Source of the DNA: Mucilaginibacter sp.
Lineage (GTDB): Bacteria > Bacteroidota > Bacteroidia > Sphingobacteriales > Sphingobacteriaceae
Assembly: GCF_025362475.1 (NCBI RefSeq)
Contig: NZ_JANYGH010000029.1
Location: 62,001 to 126,000 of the forward strand
Direction: 5' to 3'
Length of the DNA stretch: 64,000 bases
The notes below the pieces were generated by a model, which saw only the letters and a list, made by a program, of their open reading frames with translations, had not been told where the DNA came from and ran no database searches. The number at the start of each line of letters is the position of its first letter. Position 1 is the first letter of the stretch. A program made the position numbers and the translations under genes. This document shows, piece by piece, positions 36,323 to 45,931 of this stretch.

Positions 36323-37450
36323 TTAATTCTTAAAAAGTTCTGCCAGTTTTTTATTAAGATCTTCACCGCGAAGATTGGTGCTGATGAGTTTGCCTTCACG
36401 ATCTACCAGGAAGGTTGCAGGTATCGCTGAAACACCATAAAGACGGGCGACGCTGTTGCTGCTGCCATTCAGATCACTGACTTGCTGCCATCCCATGCCT
36501 TCCTGCTGCACAGCCTTCAGCCATTTGTCACGGCTGCTGTCCAGTGATACAGATAGGATCTCGAACCCTTTATCTTTATACATTTTATACTGGCTCAAGA
36601 GGTTTGGGATCTCCTGGCGGCAAGGTGAACACCAGCTGGCCCAGAAATCAACCAGCACGATCTTGCCTTTATAGCTGGCTAAAGAAACCGCTTTACCTGC
36701 CGGGTTTACTTGTGTGAAAACTGGTGCAGCCGCTCCAATTTTAAGGCGGTAATGCGCCTCTATAAGCTCCTTGATGGACTTGCCATTATCTGTTGCCTGG
36801 ATTGCCGGGCTGAAGGTTTTGAATACCTGTTCGGCTATCGTAACAGTTTTATCATTTGCAGCGGTACCGAACAGCGCAACCGGTGCAAAGAAAGAATCCG
36901 GATGGGTTTTGGCGAACTCCAGGTTATTGACTTGAAGATCAGCAACCATTTTATAGTGGTGGCGAGCCACCTGGTTGGTGAACGCGGTATCGTTCACAAG
37001 TTCGGGTGCAGCAGCGATCTCCGCATTGGAAATATGGTCAATATCCCATGGCATCGGACCTACGGCTTTCACATAAGCCGAATATTCTTCATAGGTTTTA
37101 GAACCGCTCATTCGCGCGTTTGCCAAAGAGTCCTTAGAGTCAATATTCAGCGTTTCGTTTGCAAAATTAAAATAGATAACATCCCCGCCATGAGTAGCGA
37201 TTTCACGTCCAAGGCCTTTATGATCAAGTGCTAACCGTACTGAACTGTAGGGATTCATTTGACCGGTAAAGTGAAAAGTCCCGCTGGCCAATGTAGTCGA
37301 ATCCTCATGACCTTTACCATCTGTCATAAAGCTTAAATAAACTTTTTTACCGTTGAGATTACCAATCTGCCCGTTAATAGTAAAGTGGGAAGTTTGTGCC
37401 GCAGCGTTCAATGCAGCCATGCTTAAAATAATGCTTAATAGTTTTTTCAT
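36323..37450 (-). CDS. TlpA-family thiol-disulfide oxidoreductase with DUF4369 domain
   Basis: This 375-aa periplasmic protein has a signal peptide (MKKLLSIILSMAALNAAAQ). A beta-rich DUF4369 domain spans about 22-120 and contains FTINGQIGNLNGKKVYLSF. After a helical linker, the C-terminal thioredoxin domain (about 235-375) has the redox motif WASWCSPCRQE near residue 270 and the cis-Pro in SAIPATFLVD. Such proteins reduce or isomerise disulfides outside the cytoplasm. The stop codon and the start of the protease gene are arranged TAA-G-ATG, so the two are translationally coupled, and the protease, which contains several cysteines, may be a client. Confidence 0.92.
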   Translation of the reverse strand: MKKLLSIILSMAALNAAAQTSHFTINGQIGNLNGKKVYLSFMTDGKGHEDSTTLASGTFHFTGQMNPYSSVRLALDHKGLGREIATHGGDVIYFNFANETLNIDSKDSLANARMSGSKTYEEYSAYVKAVGPMPWDIDHISNAEIAAAPELVNDTAFTNQVARHHYKMVADLQVNNLEFAKTHPDSFFAPVALFGTAANDKTVTIAEQVFKTFSPAIQATDNGKSIKELIEAHYRLKIGAAAPVFTQVNPAGKAVSLASYKGKIVLVDFWASWCSPCRQEIPNLLSQYKMYKDKGFEILSVSLDSSRDKWLKAVQQEGMGWQQVSDLNGSSNSVARLYGVSAIPATFLVDREGKLISTNLRGEDLNKKLAELFKN

Positions 37451-37707
37451 ACATTTTTTGTGAAATCCTTTTAATACATGATCTCCGAAAACGAAAAGAG
37501 CCCATCAGGTGCAAAACTTTATTTCGCTATCTTGATTAACAGGAAGTCAATCTCTACTTCTGTTCAATAAATTGACCAGGTGAATCCTATCAAGAACTGA
37601 CGAAGCCATGCGGTTTTCAAGCCATTCAAAGTCCCAGTAAAAACGCATAACCTCTAGGCAGCCCGTGAAAACCTATTTTAGGAGCGAACACTCACCTGTA
37701 CACCTGT

Positions 37708-40431
37708 TTAATACCCTTTCTTCCGGGTAATTCCCGGCTTCCTGCTTTTTTTACTTTCATTAACCTCACCAACGCCTTCGGCCCCATAGCTCCTGGCCAT
37801 TTTGGCAATGCGTTCTTCCATGGTTTCGGTGGTTAGTCGTTCCCTTCCCAGGCTGTCAACCATAATAGGGAACGCGAATGGGGTAGGGCGTTCAATCGTT
37901 TTCAGGATAATGGTTTGGGTGCCAATGCGCTGTAAGGCAGCCCTCAACCTAAATTCTTCCAACTGAAAAGCCAGGGCCTCATTATAGGCCTGCCGTACCA
38001 GCAAATTATTTGGCTCGTACTCGCTAAACACCTCGAACAGTAGCGAGGTAGATGCCTGCAAATGCTTGTTCTTCACCTGCTGACCGGGGTAACCTGTAAA
38101 TACCAGTCCGCCGATATGGGCGATATCCCTGAAACGGCGGCGGGCCATTTCGTTGGCATTCAGGCTGTGCTGAATATCATCTATCAGGTTATCTATAGAA
38201 AAAAAACTGGTATCTTCCAGCACCCGCTCAATGGGTACGTCCTCATCGGTAAGCAGCTCGAAGCCATAATCATTCATGGCGATAGAGAAGCTGGCATTCT
38301 TGATCTTGCTGATGCGATAGGCCAGTAGTGATGCCATGCCTTCATGCACCAACCGCCCCTCAAACGGATAAAACAACAGGTGATGCCCTTGGCGCGATTT
38401 AAACGATTCAATCAAAAACTCATGGCTCTGCGGCAAATGCGACAGTTCCTGCTGTAATTTAAATAAAGGTTTAAGGGCTATCACTTCTATATCCTTCTCG
38501 ATACCATGAGCAACCTCATCCAGCTTATCACGAAATACAGCCGATAGTTGAGAAGACAAAGGCATGCGGCCACCATTCCAACTCGGTATAAGCCCCTTGG
38601 TTGAATTTGATTTTTTAACATAGGCAGTCATCTCCTTCACCCTGATAAACTCCAGGCTACGGCCTGCAAACCAAAAGGTACTGCCCGGTTTGAGCTTGGA
38701 TACAAAGGATTCTTCGATGGTGCCTAAACTGCCCCCGCTAAGCCATTTTACCCTGATGCTTAATTCGCTGGTAATAGTGCCTATACTTAACCTGTGCCGC
38801 ATAGCCACCCGGCGGCTGTTCACCTTATATAAGCCGTCCTCAATCTCCACCTTTAAAAACTCATCGTACTGGGCCAACGTTTTGCCGCCGCTGGTTATAA
38901 ACTCCAAAAGCTCGCCAAATTCCTTGCTGGTGAGGTCGGCAAAGGCATAGGTGCCTTTTACTTCTTTAAACAGTTCGTCGGCCCTGAAACCATCCGATAC
39001 CGCCAGCGTAACCATATACTGGATCAGTACATCCATAGTAAGCAGCATCGGGTCGCGGCTTTCAAAAATGCCTTTCTTGATGCCTTCCTTAAGCGCTGCG
39101 CCTTCCAAAAGCTCCAGTGAGTGGGTGGGTACAAAATACGCTCTTGATACGGCCCCCGGGTGGTGGCCGCTTCGCCCGGCACGCTGCATAAAGCGGGCAA
39201 CACCTTTGGGGCTGCCCACCTGTACCACAGTATCAACCGGCCTGAAATCAACCCCAAGATCCAGGCTCGAAGTGCATACTACAACTTTCAGCGCCTCGGC
39301 GTGCAGGGCCTGCTCAACCCAGTTGCGTAACTCGTTATCCAGCGAGCCGTGGTGCATGGCCATGATACCGGCATACTCCGGGTAATTATCTAAAATAGCA
39401 TGATACCAGATCTCTGATTGCGAACGGGTGTTGGTAAATATCAGCGTAGTTTTACTGCGGGCCACTATCTCCATTACCTGCGGCAGCAATTTTAAGCCGA
39501 TATGCCCCGCCCAGGAATAATTTTCGACGTTATCCGGGATGATGGATTTTATCTCCAGTTTTTTTTCCAGGTTGGCCCGTACCATTTTAACCTGCTCCGG
39601 AGGAAAATCGTTACCTAATAAAACCTCGGCTGCCTGCTCCAGGTTGCCAATGGTGGCACTGATACCCCAGATTTTGAGTTGGCGGTTGGCGGTTTGCAGT
39701 GGGCAGGTCTCAGTTGGCAGTGGGCAGTTGGCAGAGGGCAGTTCTGGATTTGCAGTCTTATGCAGAGATTTATCTTGATTTTTTTTTTCCGCTGCTAACT
39801 GAGGACTGCTGTCTGCTAACTCTTCACCTCCCATTGCCGGCTGCTCCCTGTTAACTGCTAACTGAGAACTGCCAAGAGAGGCAAGCGCTTTAAGCCGGGA
39901 CAAACCCAACTCCACCTGTACACCTCGTTTAGTGCCTAACAGTTCATGCCACTCATCAATGACCACTACCTGTAAGCTGTTGAATATTTTGGGATATTCC
40001 TTTTGAGCCAACATCAGGTGCAGGCTCTCGGGTGTGGTGAGCAGTACTTCTGGCAACTTTTTCTTGAGGGCTGCTTTTTCTGCAGCCGGGGTGTCACCTG
40101 TTCGGGTAGCAATGCGCCAGGGTAATCCCATTTCATCGCAGGCTTCCTGCATGGCTTTACGGATATCGTTGGTTAAAGCCCGCAGCGGGGTTATCCACAG
40201 CATGAGTAAGCCGTTGTTTTTTTGCGTAGTATAGGTATCTGGGTGTTTATTAATAAAATCGGCCAGGAAGGGTAAAAACAAGGCATAGGTTTTACCGCTG
40301 CCGGTAGGCGCGTTCAGCAAACCCGAATAGCCGGCAAGATAGGTAGTCTCCATTTCCTGCTGAAACGGGAACTGATGCCAGTTTTTTTGCTTGTACCATT
40401 GCTGTATAACCTGCCGGCCTTTTCCTATCAT
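37708..40431 (-). CDS. Ligase-associated DEXH-box helicase (Lhr-like) with in-frame repeat insertion
   Basis: This is a 907-aa superfamily 2 helicase. Motif I is APTGSGKTYALF, motif II is VVVIDEWHE near residue 157, motif III is ISATIGN near 254, and the C-terminal motifs include TNTRSQSEIW and MQRAGRSGH. The whole-protein pattern is that of the ligase-associated DNA damage response helicase (TIGR04121), usually encoded with an ATP-dependent ligase and a nuclease-like partner; no partner is present here. The family is usually about 820-830 aa. The excess is explained by about 65 low-complexity residues (about 187-251) between motifs II and III, encoded by an interspersed repeat. The helicase core is otherwise intact. 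Confidence 0.93.
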   Translation of the reverse strand: MIGKGRQVIQQWYKQKNWHQFPFQQEMETTYLAGYSGLLNAPTGSGKTYALFLPFLADFINKHPDTYTTQKNNGLLMLWITPLRALTNDIRKAMQEACDEMGLPWRIATRTGDTPAAEKAALKKKLPEVLLTTPESLHLMLAQKEYPKIFNSLQVVVIDEWHELLGTKRGVQVELGLSRLKALASLGSSQLAVNREQPAMGGEELADSSPQLAAEKKNQDKSLHKTANPELPSANCPLPTETCPLQTANRQLKIWGISATIGNLEQAAEVLLGNDFPPEQVKMVRANLEKKLEIKSIIPDNVENYSWAGHIGLKLLPQVMEIVARSKTTLIFTNTRSQSEIWYHAILDNYPEYAGIMAMHHGSLDNELRNWVEQALHAEALKVVVCTSSLDLGVDFRPVDTVVQVGSPKGVARFMQRAGRSGHHPGAVSRAYFVPTHSLELLEGAALKEGIKKGIFESRDPMLLTMDVLIQYMVTLAVSDGFRADELFKEVKGTYAFADLTSKEFGELLEFITSGGKTLAQYDEFLKVEIEDGLYKVNSRRVAMRHRLSIGTITSELSIRVKWLSGGSLGTIEESFVSKLKPGSTFWFAGRSLEFIRVKEMTAYVKKSNSTKGLIPSWNGGRMPLSSQLSAVFRDKLDEVAHGIEKDIEVIALKPLFKLQQELSHLPQSHEFLIESFKSRQGHHLLFYPFEGRLVHEGMASLLAYRISKIKNASFSIAMNDYGFELLTDEDVPIERVLEDTSFFSIDNLIDDIQHSLNANEMARRRFRDIAHIGGLVFTGYPGQQVKNKHLQASTSLLFEVFSEYEPNNLLVRQAYNEALAFQLEEFRLRAALQRIGTQTIILKTIERPTPFAFPIMVDSLGRERLTTETMEERIAKMARSYGAEGVGEVNESKKSRKPGITRKKGY
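39676..39880. repeat. Interspersed repeat inserted within the helicase coding region
   Basis: Tandem units of the GGCAGTGGGCAGTTGGCAG type at 39680-39745 are mirrored by GCTAACTGAGGACTGC and GTTAACTGCTAACTGAGAAC at 39795-39870. The segment encodes Gln/Asn/Pro/Glu-rich residues with no helicase motif. It keeps the reading frame. Confidence 0.8.
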
Positions 40432-40646
40432 CGTTTAATTAACAAAGGAATAACACTTTAGTTGGATAATCAAAAAATTAGCGTGCCGCAAGAGGTTATT
40501 TCTGTACGTGACCTGATTTACCCGCCATGGTTGTATACATGGGCTCCATAGGTGTAAGTAGCTTATGATTACCTTAATATTAAAAAATAGCAGGATGCGC
40601 GTTAGAGGTAGTATAATTTCGGGCGGAGAAATTACACCTTGCCATT
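40432..40646. other. Intergenic region
   Basis: About 215 bases lie between the two minus-strand genes. I see no gene; the part next to the helicase start is AT-rich and probably carries its promoter. Confidence 0.4.
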
Positions 40647-43448
40647 TTACCTGATGATGGTTAATGAGCCAGATAGGGTGCTTCGCCCGTGTTTGGGGTT
40701 GATGATGTAATAATACACGCCGCCGGGTACCTGCGTGCCGTTGTAGGTGCCATCCCAGGGAACGGTATACCCTGTTGATGCAAATAATTTGGCCCCATAA
40801 CGGTTATAAACTTCAACCGTGCAATTGGTGTAGGTATCAAGGTATTTAATATTCCATTGATCGTTAACGCCATCGCCATTGGGCGAAAACGCGTTTGGCA
40901 CTACCGGCCCCTGCAATACCGAAACGTTTACCTGCCCGCTTACCGTGCATCCGGCGCTGTTGCTTACCGTTATGGTATATGTAATATCCTGCAGTGGGGT
41001 AACCGTTGGGTTTAATACGGTTGCATCGTTCAGGTAAGTAGTCGGATTCCAGGAATAAGTAAGGCCGTCGCCCTTAGCTGTTGCGGGCAGACTTGCACTT
41101 CCGCCGGCGAGTACAGTAATGTCTGGTCCAGCGGTAATAACCGGTATGGGATTAACCGTAATGGGTTGGCTTACCGTAACAGGGCAGCCATTTGTCGCAC
41201 TATAAACGTAATTGATGGTAAAGGTACCTGCCCCGGCTGTGGCCGGATCAAACAATCCGGTATTGCTTACGCCGGTGCCTGTGTAAACACCTGTGCCGGC
41301 TACCCCTGCAATTTCCTGCGCTGCCAGCTGCACGGTACCGCCATTGATGCACACGGCCGATGGCGCGGTGAAAGTTAACTCGGGCACAGCAAGCAAAGTA
41401 ATGGTTTTATCCATAACAGATACGCAACTGCCGCCCGAATAAGCTATCATACGCACCTGGTAATTTTGTGTGGCCGGGGTATGGAAGGCAGTGTAGGTAT
41501 GGTAGTAAATTTTACCATAGGCCGGGCTTTGGTCTGTAACTACGGTGGTAGGGCTATTACCATAGTCATAATACCATTCCACTTTGGTAATGCTGCCAAA
41601 ATCTACTGTTGATGTATTGGTAAATGTAACCTGTTGATCGCTGCAAAGTGTTGAGGTGTTGGCTACGGTAAATGAGGCTACGGGAATTGATCCGTTTACG
41701 GTAAAGTTTTGGGTTAGGGCGGAGGTACAGCCGCTTGCCGATGTTACCGTAAGCGTAACCGGGTACACTGCTGCCTGTGTGTATTTATGCGGTGGGTTTT
41801 TTAATGTAGATGTATTGGGGTTAGCTGTTGTAGCATTGGCATCGCCAAAATTCCATAGATAGGTAAAGCCGCTGGTGTTATTATCTGCAATGGTGCTGTT
41901 ATCTGTAAAAGTTGCAGAGGCATCGGCCAGGCAAACATCGGGCATAGTGAATGCCGCAACAGGCAGGGGACTTATGGTAATGCTTTTTGTAGTGGTGGCC
42001 GTGCATCCGCCGGAGTTGGTTATGGTAAGCTTTACACTATAGGTGCCGGCAGTGTTGTATAGGTGCTCAAATGCCGTGCTGCTGGTTTTGGTTTCAGTAG
42101 TTCCATCGCCATAGACCCAAAGTCGGCTGGTTATGGTTCCGGTGGTGGTTGTGGATTGATCTGTAACAGTAACCGCTTTGGTTAAACAATCCGGTGTGGA
42201 AAAGCCGAAGGCTGCAACCGGCAAGGCGCTGATAGTTATGGTTTTAGTTGCTATAGACGCTGTGCAGCCGGTATTGCCCGCCACGGTGAGTGAAGCTGTA
42301 TAGGTGCCGGTTTGGGTGTATGTATGGCTTGGGTTTTGCAGCGCCGAGGTTTGCCCGTCGCCAAAATTCCAGGCCCATGAGGTTATGGTTGATCCGTTGG
42401 TAACAGAAGCATCTGTAAATACGGTGGCGGTGCCCAGGCAGGTAGCGTTCGGTACGGTAAAACCGGCTACAGGTGATGGCGTTACTACTAAAGTAAGGTT
42501 GTTGGACGCAACAACACAGTTGGCCGAAGTAATGTTGCCAGTTGTTGCCGAAACCAGCCGGTACTTATAGGTGCCAGCCGTAGTGGGTGAGCTTATGGTG
42601 TAGGTGGTTGCTGTACCGGCGGTGCCCAGGTCTGTCCAGCTGCCGTTGGCATACATTTGTAGTTTTTGTACATATCCACTGGCCAGGGTGCTGGTGGCTT
42701 TAATAGTATAGCTTTGTGCCGAACCTGCGCATGTGGTAACTGTACCATTGGCCGACGCGGTAAAAACAGCCGAAACTGTTGATCCATACGGGCTAAAGGT
42801 AATATCATCCACCGCGAAATCATTACCCTGTGTGCCGCTGGCATTGCTAACCAATTTAATAATCACATCGCCTGTGCCTGCGGGCAAGGTAAAGTTGGCA
42901 GTATAATTATGCCATACGTTGCCAGAAGGCACATCGCCGGTTGGTACCCCGCTGCCCAGCTCTGTTACGCCATCGGCGGCGTAGATATGGAAAATCATAT
43001 TGGGTAATATGCCGCCCGATGCCAATACATTCTTAATCCACACGCCAAACTGGTATTGTGTATTACCACACAAACCCGGCACGGTTCGGGTGTATACGGT
43101 ACCGGCAGTCAGGTTGCCGTTTACCACCATCATATAGCCGTTGGTATTGCCGGTGGTTTCGTAATCATGGTCATAACTGGTAACAAAACCTCCGTGAACC
43201 GTGGTGGTACTTTGATTGGTGATGGTATAATAATTTTCGCCAATCTGGCCGCTGCCGCTGTAAACATAAGTGGTGGTGCCCGAGTCGGCAGATAACGCAC
43301 CGCCACGGGAGGCTGTGCCTGATCCAAAAGTGATTTTAACAACCGGATCGCCCAGGCTTTGCGCCCGGGCGCTGTTACCTAAAAATAGCGTAAATAAAAA
43401 GCATGCAACAAAGACAAGGGGTTTTTCGGGCTTTAAGGCAACCAACAT
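40647..43448 (-). CDS. Secreted PKD-repeat protein with type IX type-B sorting domain
   Basis: This 933-aa surface protein has a signal peptide (about 1-29, ending SARAQ). Residues of about 30-225 form a beta-sandwich containing NVWHNYTANFTLPAGTGDV, which resembles a carbohydrate-binding module. Three or more PKD-type repeats follow at about 325-600, for example WAWNFGDGQTSALQNPSHTY. Ig-like segments come next. The C-terminal 85 residues are the CHU_C/TIGR04131 domain (NAFSPNGDGVNDQWNI, EVYNRYGAKLF, WDGTYNGTQVPGGVYYY). The protein is expected to leave the cell by the type IX system. A role in adhesion or polysaccharide binding is inferred; no catalytic motif is seen. Confidence 0.9.
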   Translation of the reverse strand: MLVALKPEKPLVFVACFLFTLFLGNSARAQSLGDPVVKITFGSGTASRGGALSADSGTTTYVYSGSGQIGENYYTITNQSTTTVHGGFVTSYDHDYETTGNTNGYMMVVNGNLTAGTVYTRTVPGLCGNTQYQFGVWIKNVLASGGILPNMIFHIYAADGVTELGSGVPTGDVPSGNVWHNYTANFTLPAGTGDVIIKLVSNASGTQGNDFAVDDITFSPYGSTVSAVFTASANGTVTTCAGSAQSYTIKATSTLASGYVQKLQMYANGSWTDLGTAGTATTYTISSPTTAGTYKYRLVSATTGNITSANCVVASNNLTLVVTPSPVAGFTVPNATCLGTATVFTDASVTNGSTITSWAWNFGDGQTSALQNPSHTYTQTGTYTASLTVAGNTGCTASIATKTITISALPVAAFGFSTPDCLTKAVTVTDQSTTTTGTITSRLWVYGDGTTETKTSSTAFEHLYNTAGTYSVKLTITNSGGCTATTTKSITISPLPVAAFTMPDVCLADASATFTDNSTIADNNTSGFTYLWNFGDANATTANPNTSTLKNPPHKYTQAAVYPVTLTVTSASGCTSALTQNFTVNGSIPVASFTVANTSTLCSDQQVTFTNTSTVDFGSITKVEWYYDYGNSPTTVVTDQSPAYGKIYYHTYTAFHTPATQNYQVRMIAYSGGSCVSVMDKTITLLAVPELTFTAPSAVCINGGTVQLAAQEIAGVAGTGVYTGTGVSNTGLFDPATAGAGTFTINYVYSATNGCPVTVSQPITVNPIPVITAGPDITVLAGGSASLPATAKGDGLTYSWNPTTYLNDATVLNPTVTPLQDITYTITVSNSAGCTVSGQVNVSVLQGPVVPNAFSPNGDGVNDQWNIKYLDTYTNCTVEVYNRYGAKLFASTGYTVPWDGTYNGTQVPGGVYYYIINPKHGRSTLSGSLTIIR

Positions 43449-43655
43449 TTATAAGCATCATTAATTATGGTGGATTAACGCACCAAAGCGCGCCGCTGCT
43501 TAACCAACATGCGCAGGTAAGCAGCTCTTGAAGCTTAAAGATGTTTCAACAATTGCATATGCACAGCTAAGTGTCGATTAATGGGGCAATTGAATCGGTA
43601 AATGATTCGCTATGAAAGTGCTGTTGGGCGGTTGGGCATTATGGCGGCTTGGGTT

Positions 43656-44423
43656 TTACCGGTTTTCCAGCCAATCTAAAAACGCTGTTGCTTTATCTTT
43701 TCCTATTAGTAACTGATCCGGACTGGGGATAACCAGCCTGATTAATAATTTACGTGCAAAATAATGTTCTACTTCTTTTACCGCGTTGAAGTTGATGAGG
43801 TATTGCCTGCTTAACCTGAAAAACTGACTGGCTGATAAAAGTTTGTGTACTTCATCTAAAGATTGTGATATGGGGTACTCCTGGAGGTCAAATGTGGTGA
43901 TGGTAGGTGTTTCGTTCCGGATATAAAAAAAAGCGATATTCTCTGTTGCAATAGTTACATACTTGTTGTTCTTAAATACCAGGAAACTCTTTTTATCCTG
44001 TTTATTATCAAGCCGGTTGAGTAAGGCTTCAATTCCAGGCAGATCATTCTTAGGGCCCTGGAAAAAGCTCTGTAACTTACTTACCTTATCAAAAGCCTGC
44101 AAAATGTTTTCCTTTAAAAATGGTTTAAGTATATAGTCTATACCATTTGCTTTAAAGGCGTCTATGGCATAATCATCATAAGCGGTACAAAATATTACAG
44201 GCGATTCAATTTTCACTTCTTTAAATATCTCAAAGCATAAACCATCTGCCAGCTGGATATCCATAAAGATCAGATCGGGCCTGGCATTGGTATTAAGGAA
44301 GCTGATGGCTGTGGCCACACTTTGTATCGAGGCTATTATTTGCGCGCCCGGTTGTACCGCAACAATAAGCCGGGCAAGTGCTTTCGCGGTTTTAACCTCG
44401 TCTTCAATGATGAGTATAGTCAT
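43656..44423 (-). CDS. LytTR-type response regulator
   Basis: This 255-aa protein has a receiver domain (about 1-120) with acidic pocket residues at 7-9 (EDE), the phospho-acceptor Asp55 in FMDIQLADG, and Lys100 in ILKPF. A LytTR DNA-binding domain (about 150-255) contains FFRLSRQYLINFNAVKEVEH. It is the output of the kinase encoded immediately upstream; the two genes overlap by 20 bases. Targets are unknown. Since the operon also encodes a cytochrome P460 and a P460-like lipoprotein, it may control a response linked to heme or redox state. Confidence 0.95.
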   Translation of the reverse strand: MTILIIEDEVKTAKALARLIVAVQPGAQIIASIQSVATAISFLNTNARPDLIFMDIQLADGLCFEIFKEVKIESPVIFCTAYDDYAIDAFKANGIDYILKPFLKENILQAFDKVSKLQSFFQGPKNDLPGIEALLNRLDNKQDKKSFLVFKNNKYVTIATENIAFFYIRNETPTITTFDLQEYPISQSLDEVHKLLSASQFFRLSRQYLINFNAVKEVEHYFARKLLIRLVIPSPDQLLIGKDKATAFLDWLENR

Positions 44424-45450
44424 ATATTACAGGTAAATAAACCTTAAAGGATGTACCATCGGCAACTACATCTACTTTTTTATGCAAAAGGTGCAGGTAA
44501 CGCTGGTTAATATTTTCTAACCCTACCCCGGTAGATGATTCCGGTGTTTTTTTGAGTTGCAATTGATTTGTTATCACCAGCATTTCTCCTTCAGAATACA
44601 AGGCAATGTTTAAAGGCTGCTCCAACGAAACTACATTATGTTTAATGCAATTTTCAACCAGTAACTGTAACGTAAATGGTGGTATGTATGATGACAGATG
44701 TTGGTTGCTAATTTTAAAAGTAATTTGGATGCCATCTTCAAAACGGGCCTTTAGTAAATACAGGTAGGCATTTAGTATGTCTAATTCTTCGGATAATGGA
44801 ATGATATCCATTTTTCTGCTTTCTAATGAAAAGCGATAAAAATCAGCCAGTTTAACTATAAAATCGGCTACATGCTCATCTCCAATATCCACCATTGACT
44901 TCAGTGTTGTAAGACTATTAAACAAGAAATGGGGATTTACCTGTTGTTTTAGCAATTCATACTGCGCCCCAAGGTTGTCTGTTTTAATCCGATCCATTTC
45001 AAAGCCCATTAACTGCGCGCTATAACTTTGGTATAGCAAATACAGAAACATGTAGATGGTTAAGTTGATCAATACCCCCCTAAACTCATACATCAACGTC
45101 ATGGATTGAAAATGGTAATAAGGAAATAGCGCCTGGTGAACAGCAACAAGTATCAGCATCAGCATAATGCCTAAAAACAAACTACTGCTTAGCCGCCGGT
45201 TAAAAAAACGCGTAGTAATTTGCTGATTAGAAAATTTGGGCAGACTGTAAATGTTAAAATACCAAACAAACAGCGAAAATAAAAAAGCGATGGATGCATC
45301 TACAACCAGCTCAATTCCCCGGATATGTAGCTGAAGTATTTTGGGTACCGATGCCAAGATCCCCATGAACAGCGAGCTGAACCAGATGATGCGGGCCGAT
45401 ACCCTGAATACTTTTTTGTTATTAGTTTTAACGTACCCGGTAAAAATCAT
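44404..45450 (-). CDS. LytS/YehU-type membrane sensor histidine kinase
   Basis: This 348-aa protein has four predicted membrane helices (about residues 21-41, 48-68, 88-108 and 126-142). The His_kinase (PF06580) module follows with phospho-acceptor His174 in QQVNPHFLFNSL, then an ATPase domain with LLVENCIKHNV and GVGLENINQRY. There is no periplasmic sensor domain of notable size, so the signal may come through the membrane part or through a partner. The start codon overlaps the stop codon of the upstream lipoprotein gene (ATGA), and the end overlaps the regulator gene, so all are co-translated. Confidence 0.94.
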   Translation of the reverse strand: MIFTGYVKTNNKKVFRVSARIIWFSSLFMGILASVPKILQLHIRGIELVVDASIAFLFSLFVWYFNIYSLPKFSNQQITTRFFNRRLSSSLFLGIMLMLILVAVHQALFPYYHFQSMTLMYEFRGVLINLTIYMFLYLLYQSYSAQLMGFEMDRIKTDNLGAQYELLKQQVNPHFLFNSLTTLKSMVDIGDEHVADFIVKLADFYRFSLESRKMDIIPLSEELDILNAYLYLLKARFEDGIQITFKISNQHLSSYIPPFTLQLLVENCIKHNVVSLEQPLNIALYSEGEMLVITNQLQLKKTPESSTGVGLENINQRYLHLLHKKVDVVADGTSFKVYLPVIYDYTHH

Positions 45451-45929
45451 GGCATTACAGATGGTTGCTGCTCAAAGATATATTTAATTCTATCTTGCTG
45501 ATGAAGTGTATCCGGGTTTGCAACCAAATCTTTGCCTTCAATTTTTTTGTAGCTGATGACGGTATGGTTGACTATAGCCGTAGTTTTTACAAGTTCCACA
45601 CTACTCAGGTCGCCGGGAATTTTAGCGCCAAACCAATGGTCATCGTCCTGTTGTTTCCAGGTAACTAATGCAAATACTTCGCCCGCCGGATGGTTTTTTA
45701 AGCCGGCTATTGCATTTTTTAAACCAAGCTCATTGGCATACAGGGTTGACATGGTACCCCGTTTTTTATTGATTGACGACGACATCACTTTTAAGCCTAA
45801 AGCTTCAAATTGAAATGATGGGGGAAGCGAGGCTTTTTTGTTGATCAGATCGGCACTGTTAGTTTTGTGACCGCAGGCGGATGACAAAATGGCTATTCCG
45901 GCTAAGAGCATATATATTGATCTTTTCAT
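45447..45929 (-). CDS. P460-like lipoprotein without heme motif
   Basis: This 160-aa predicted lipoprotein has a lipobox ending at Cys19 (AILSSACGH). I read its core as a degenerate version of the P460 domain encoded just upstream: LYANELGLKNAI against IFGNDVATKAI, then HPAGEVFALVTWKQ against WPNGTIFAKVAWDQ, then GDLSSVELV against GAFKQIEYM. It has no CxxCH, so it should not bind c-type heme. It lies two bases after the P460 gene and overlaps the kinase gene, which suggests that it could be the sensing partner of the kinase. This function is inference. Confidence 0.7.
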   Translation of the reverse strand: MKRSIYMLLAGIAILSSACGHKTNSADLINKKASLPPSFQFEALGLKVMSSSINKKRGTMSTLYANELGLKNAIAGLKNHPAGEVFALVTWKQQDDDHWFGAKIPGDLSSVELVKTTAIVNHTVISYKKIEGKDLVANPDTLHQQDRIKYIFEQQPSVMP

Positions 45930-45931
45930 GA

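Noticed and set aside
36710..37234. 174-codon open frame opposite the TlpA-like gene
   Set aside because: The minus strand has a full TlpA/DUF4369 protein here with signal peptide and CxxC; the plus-strand frame has no protein-like features.
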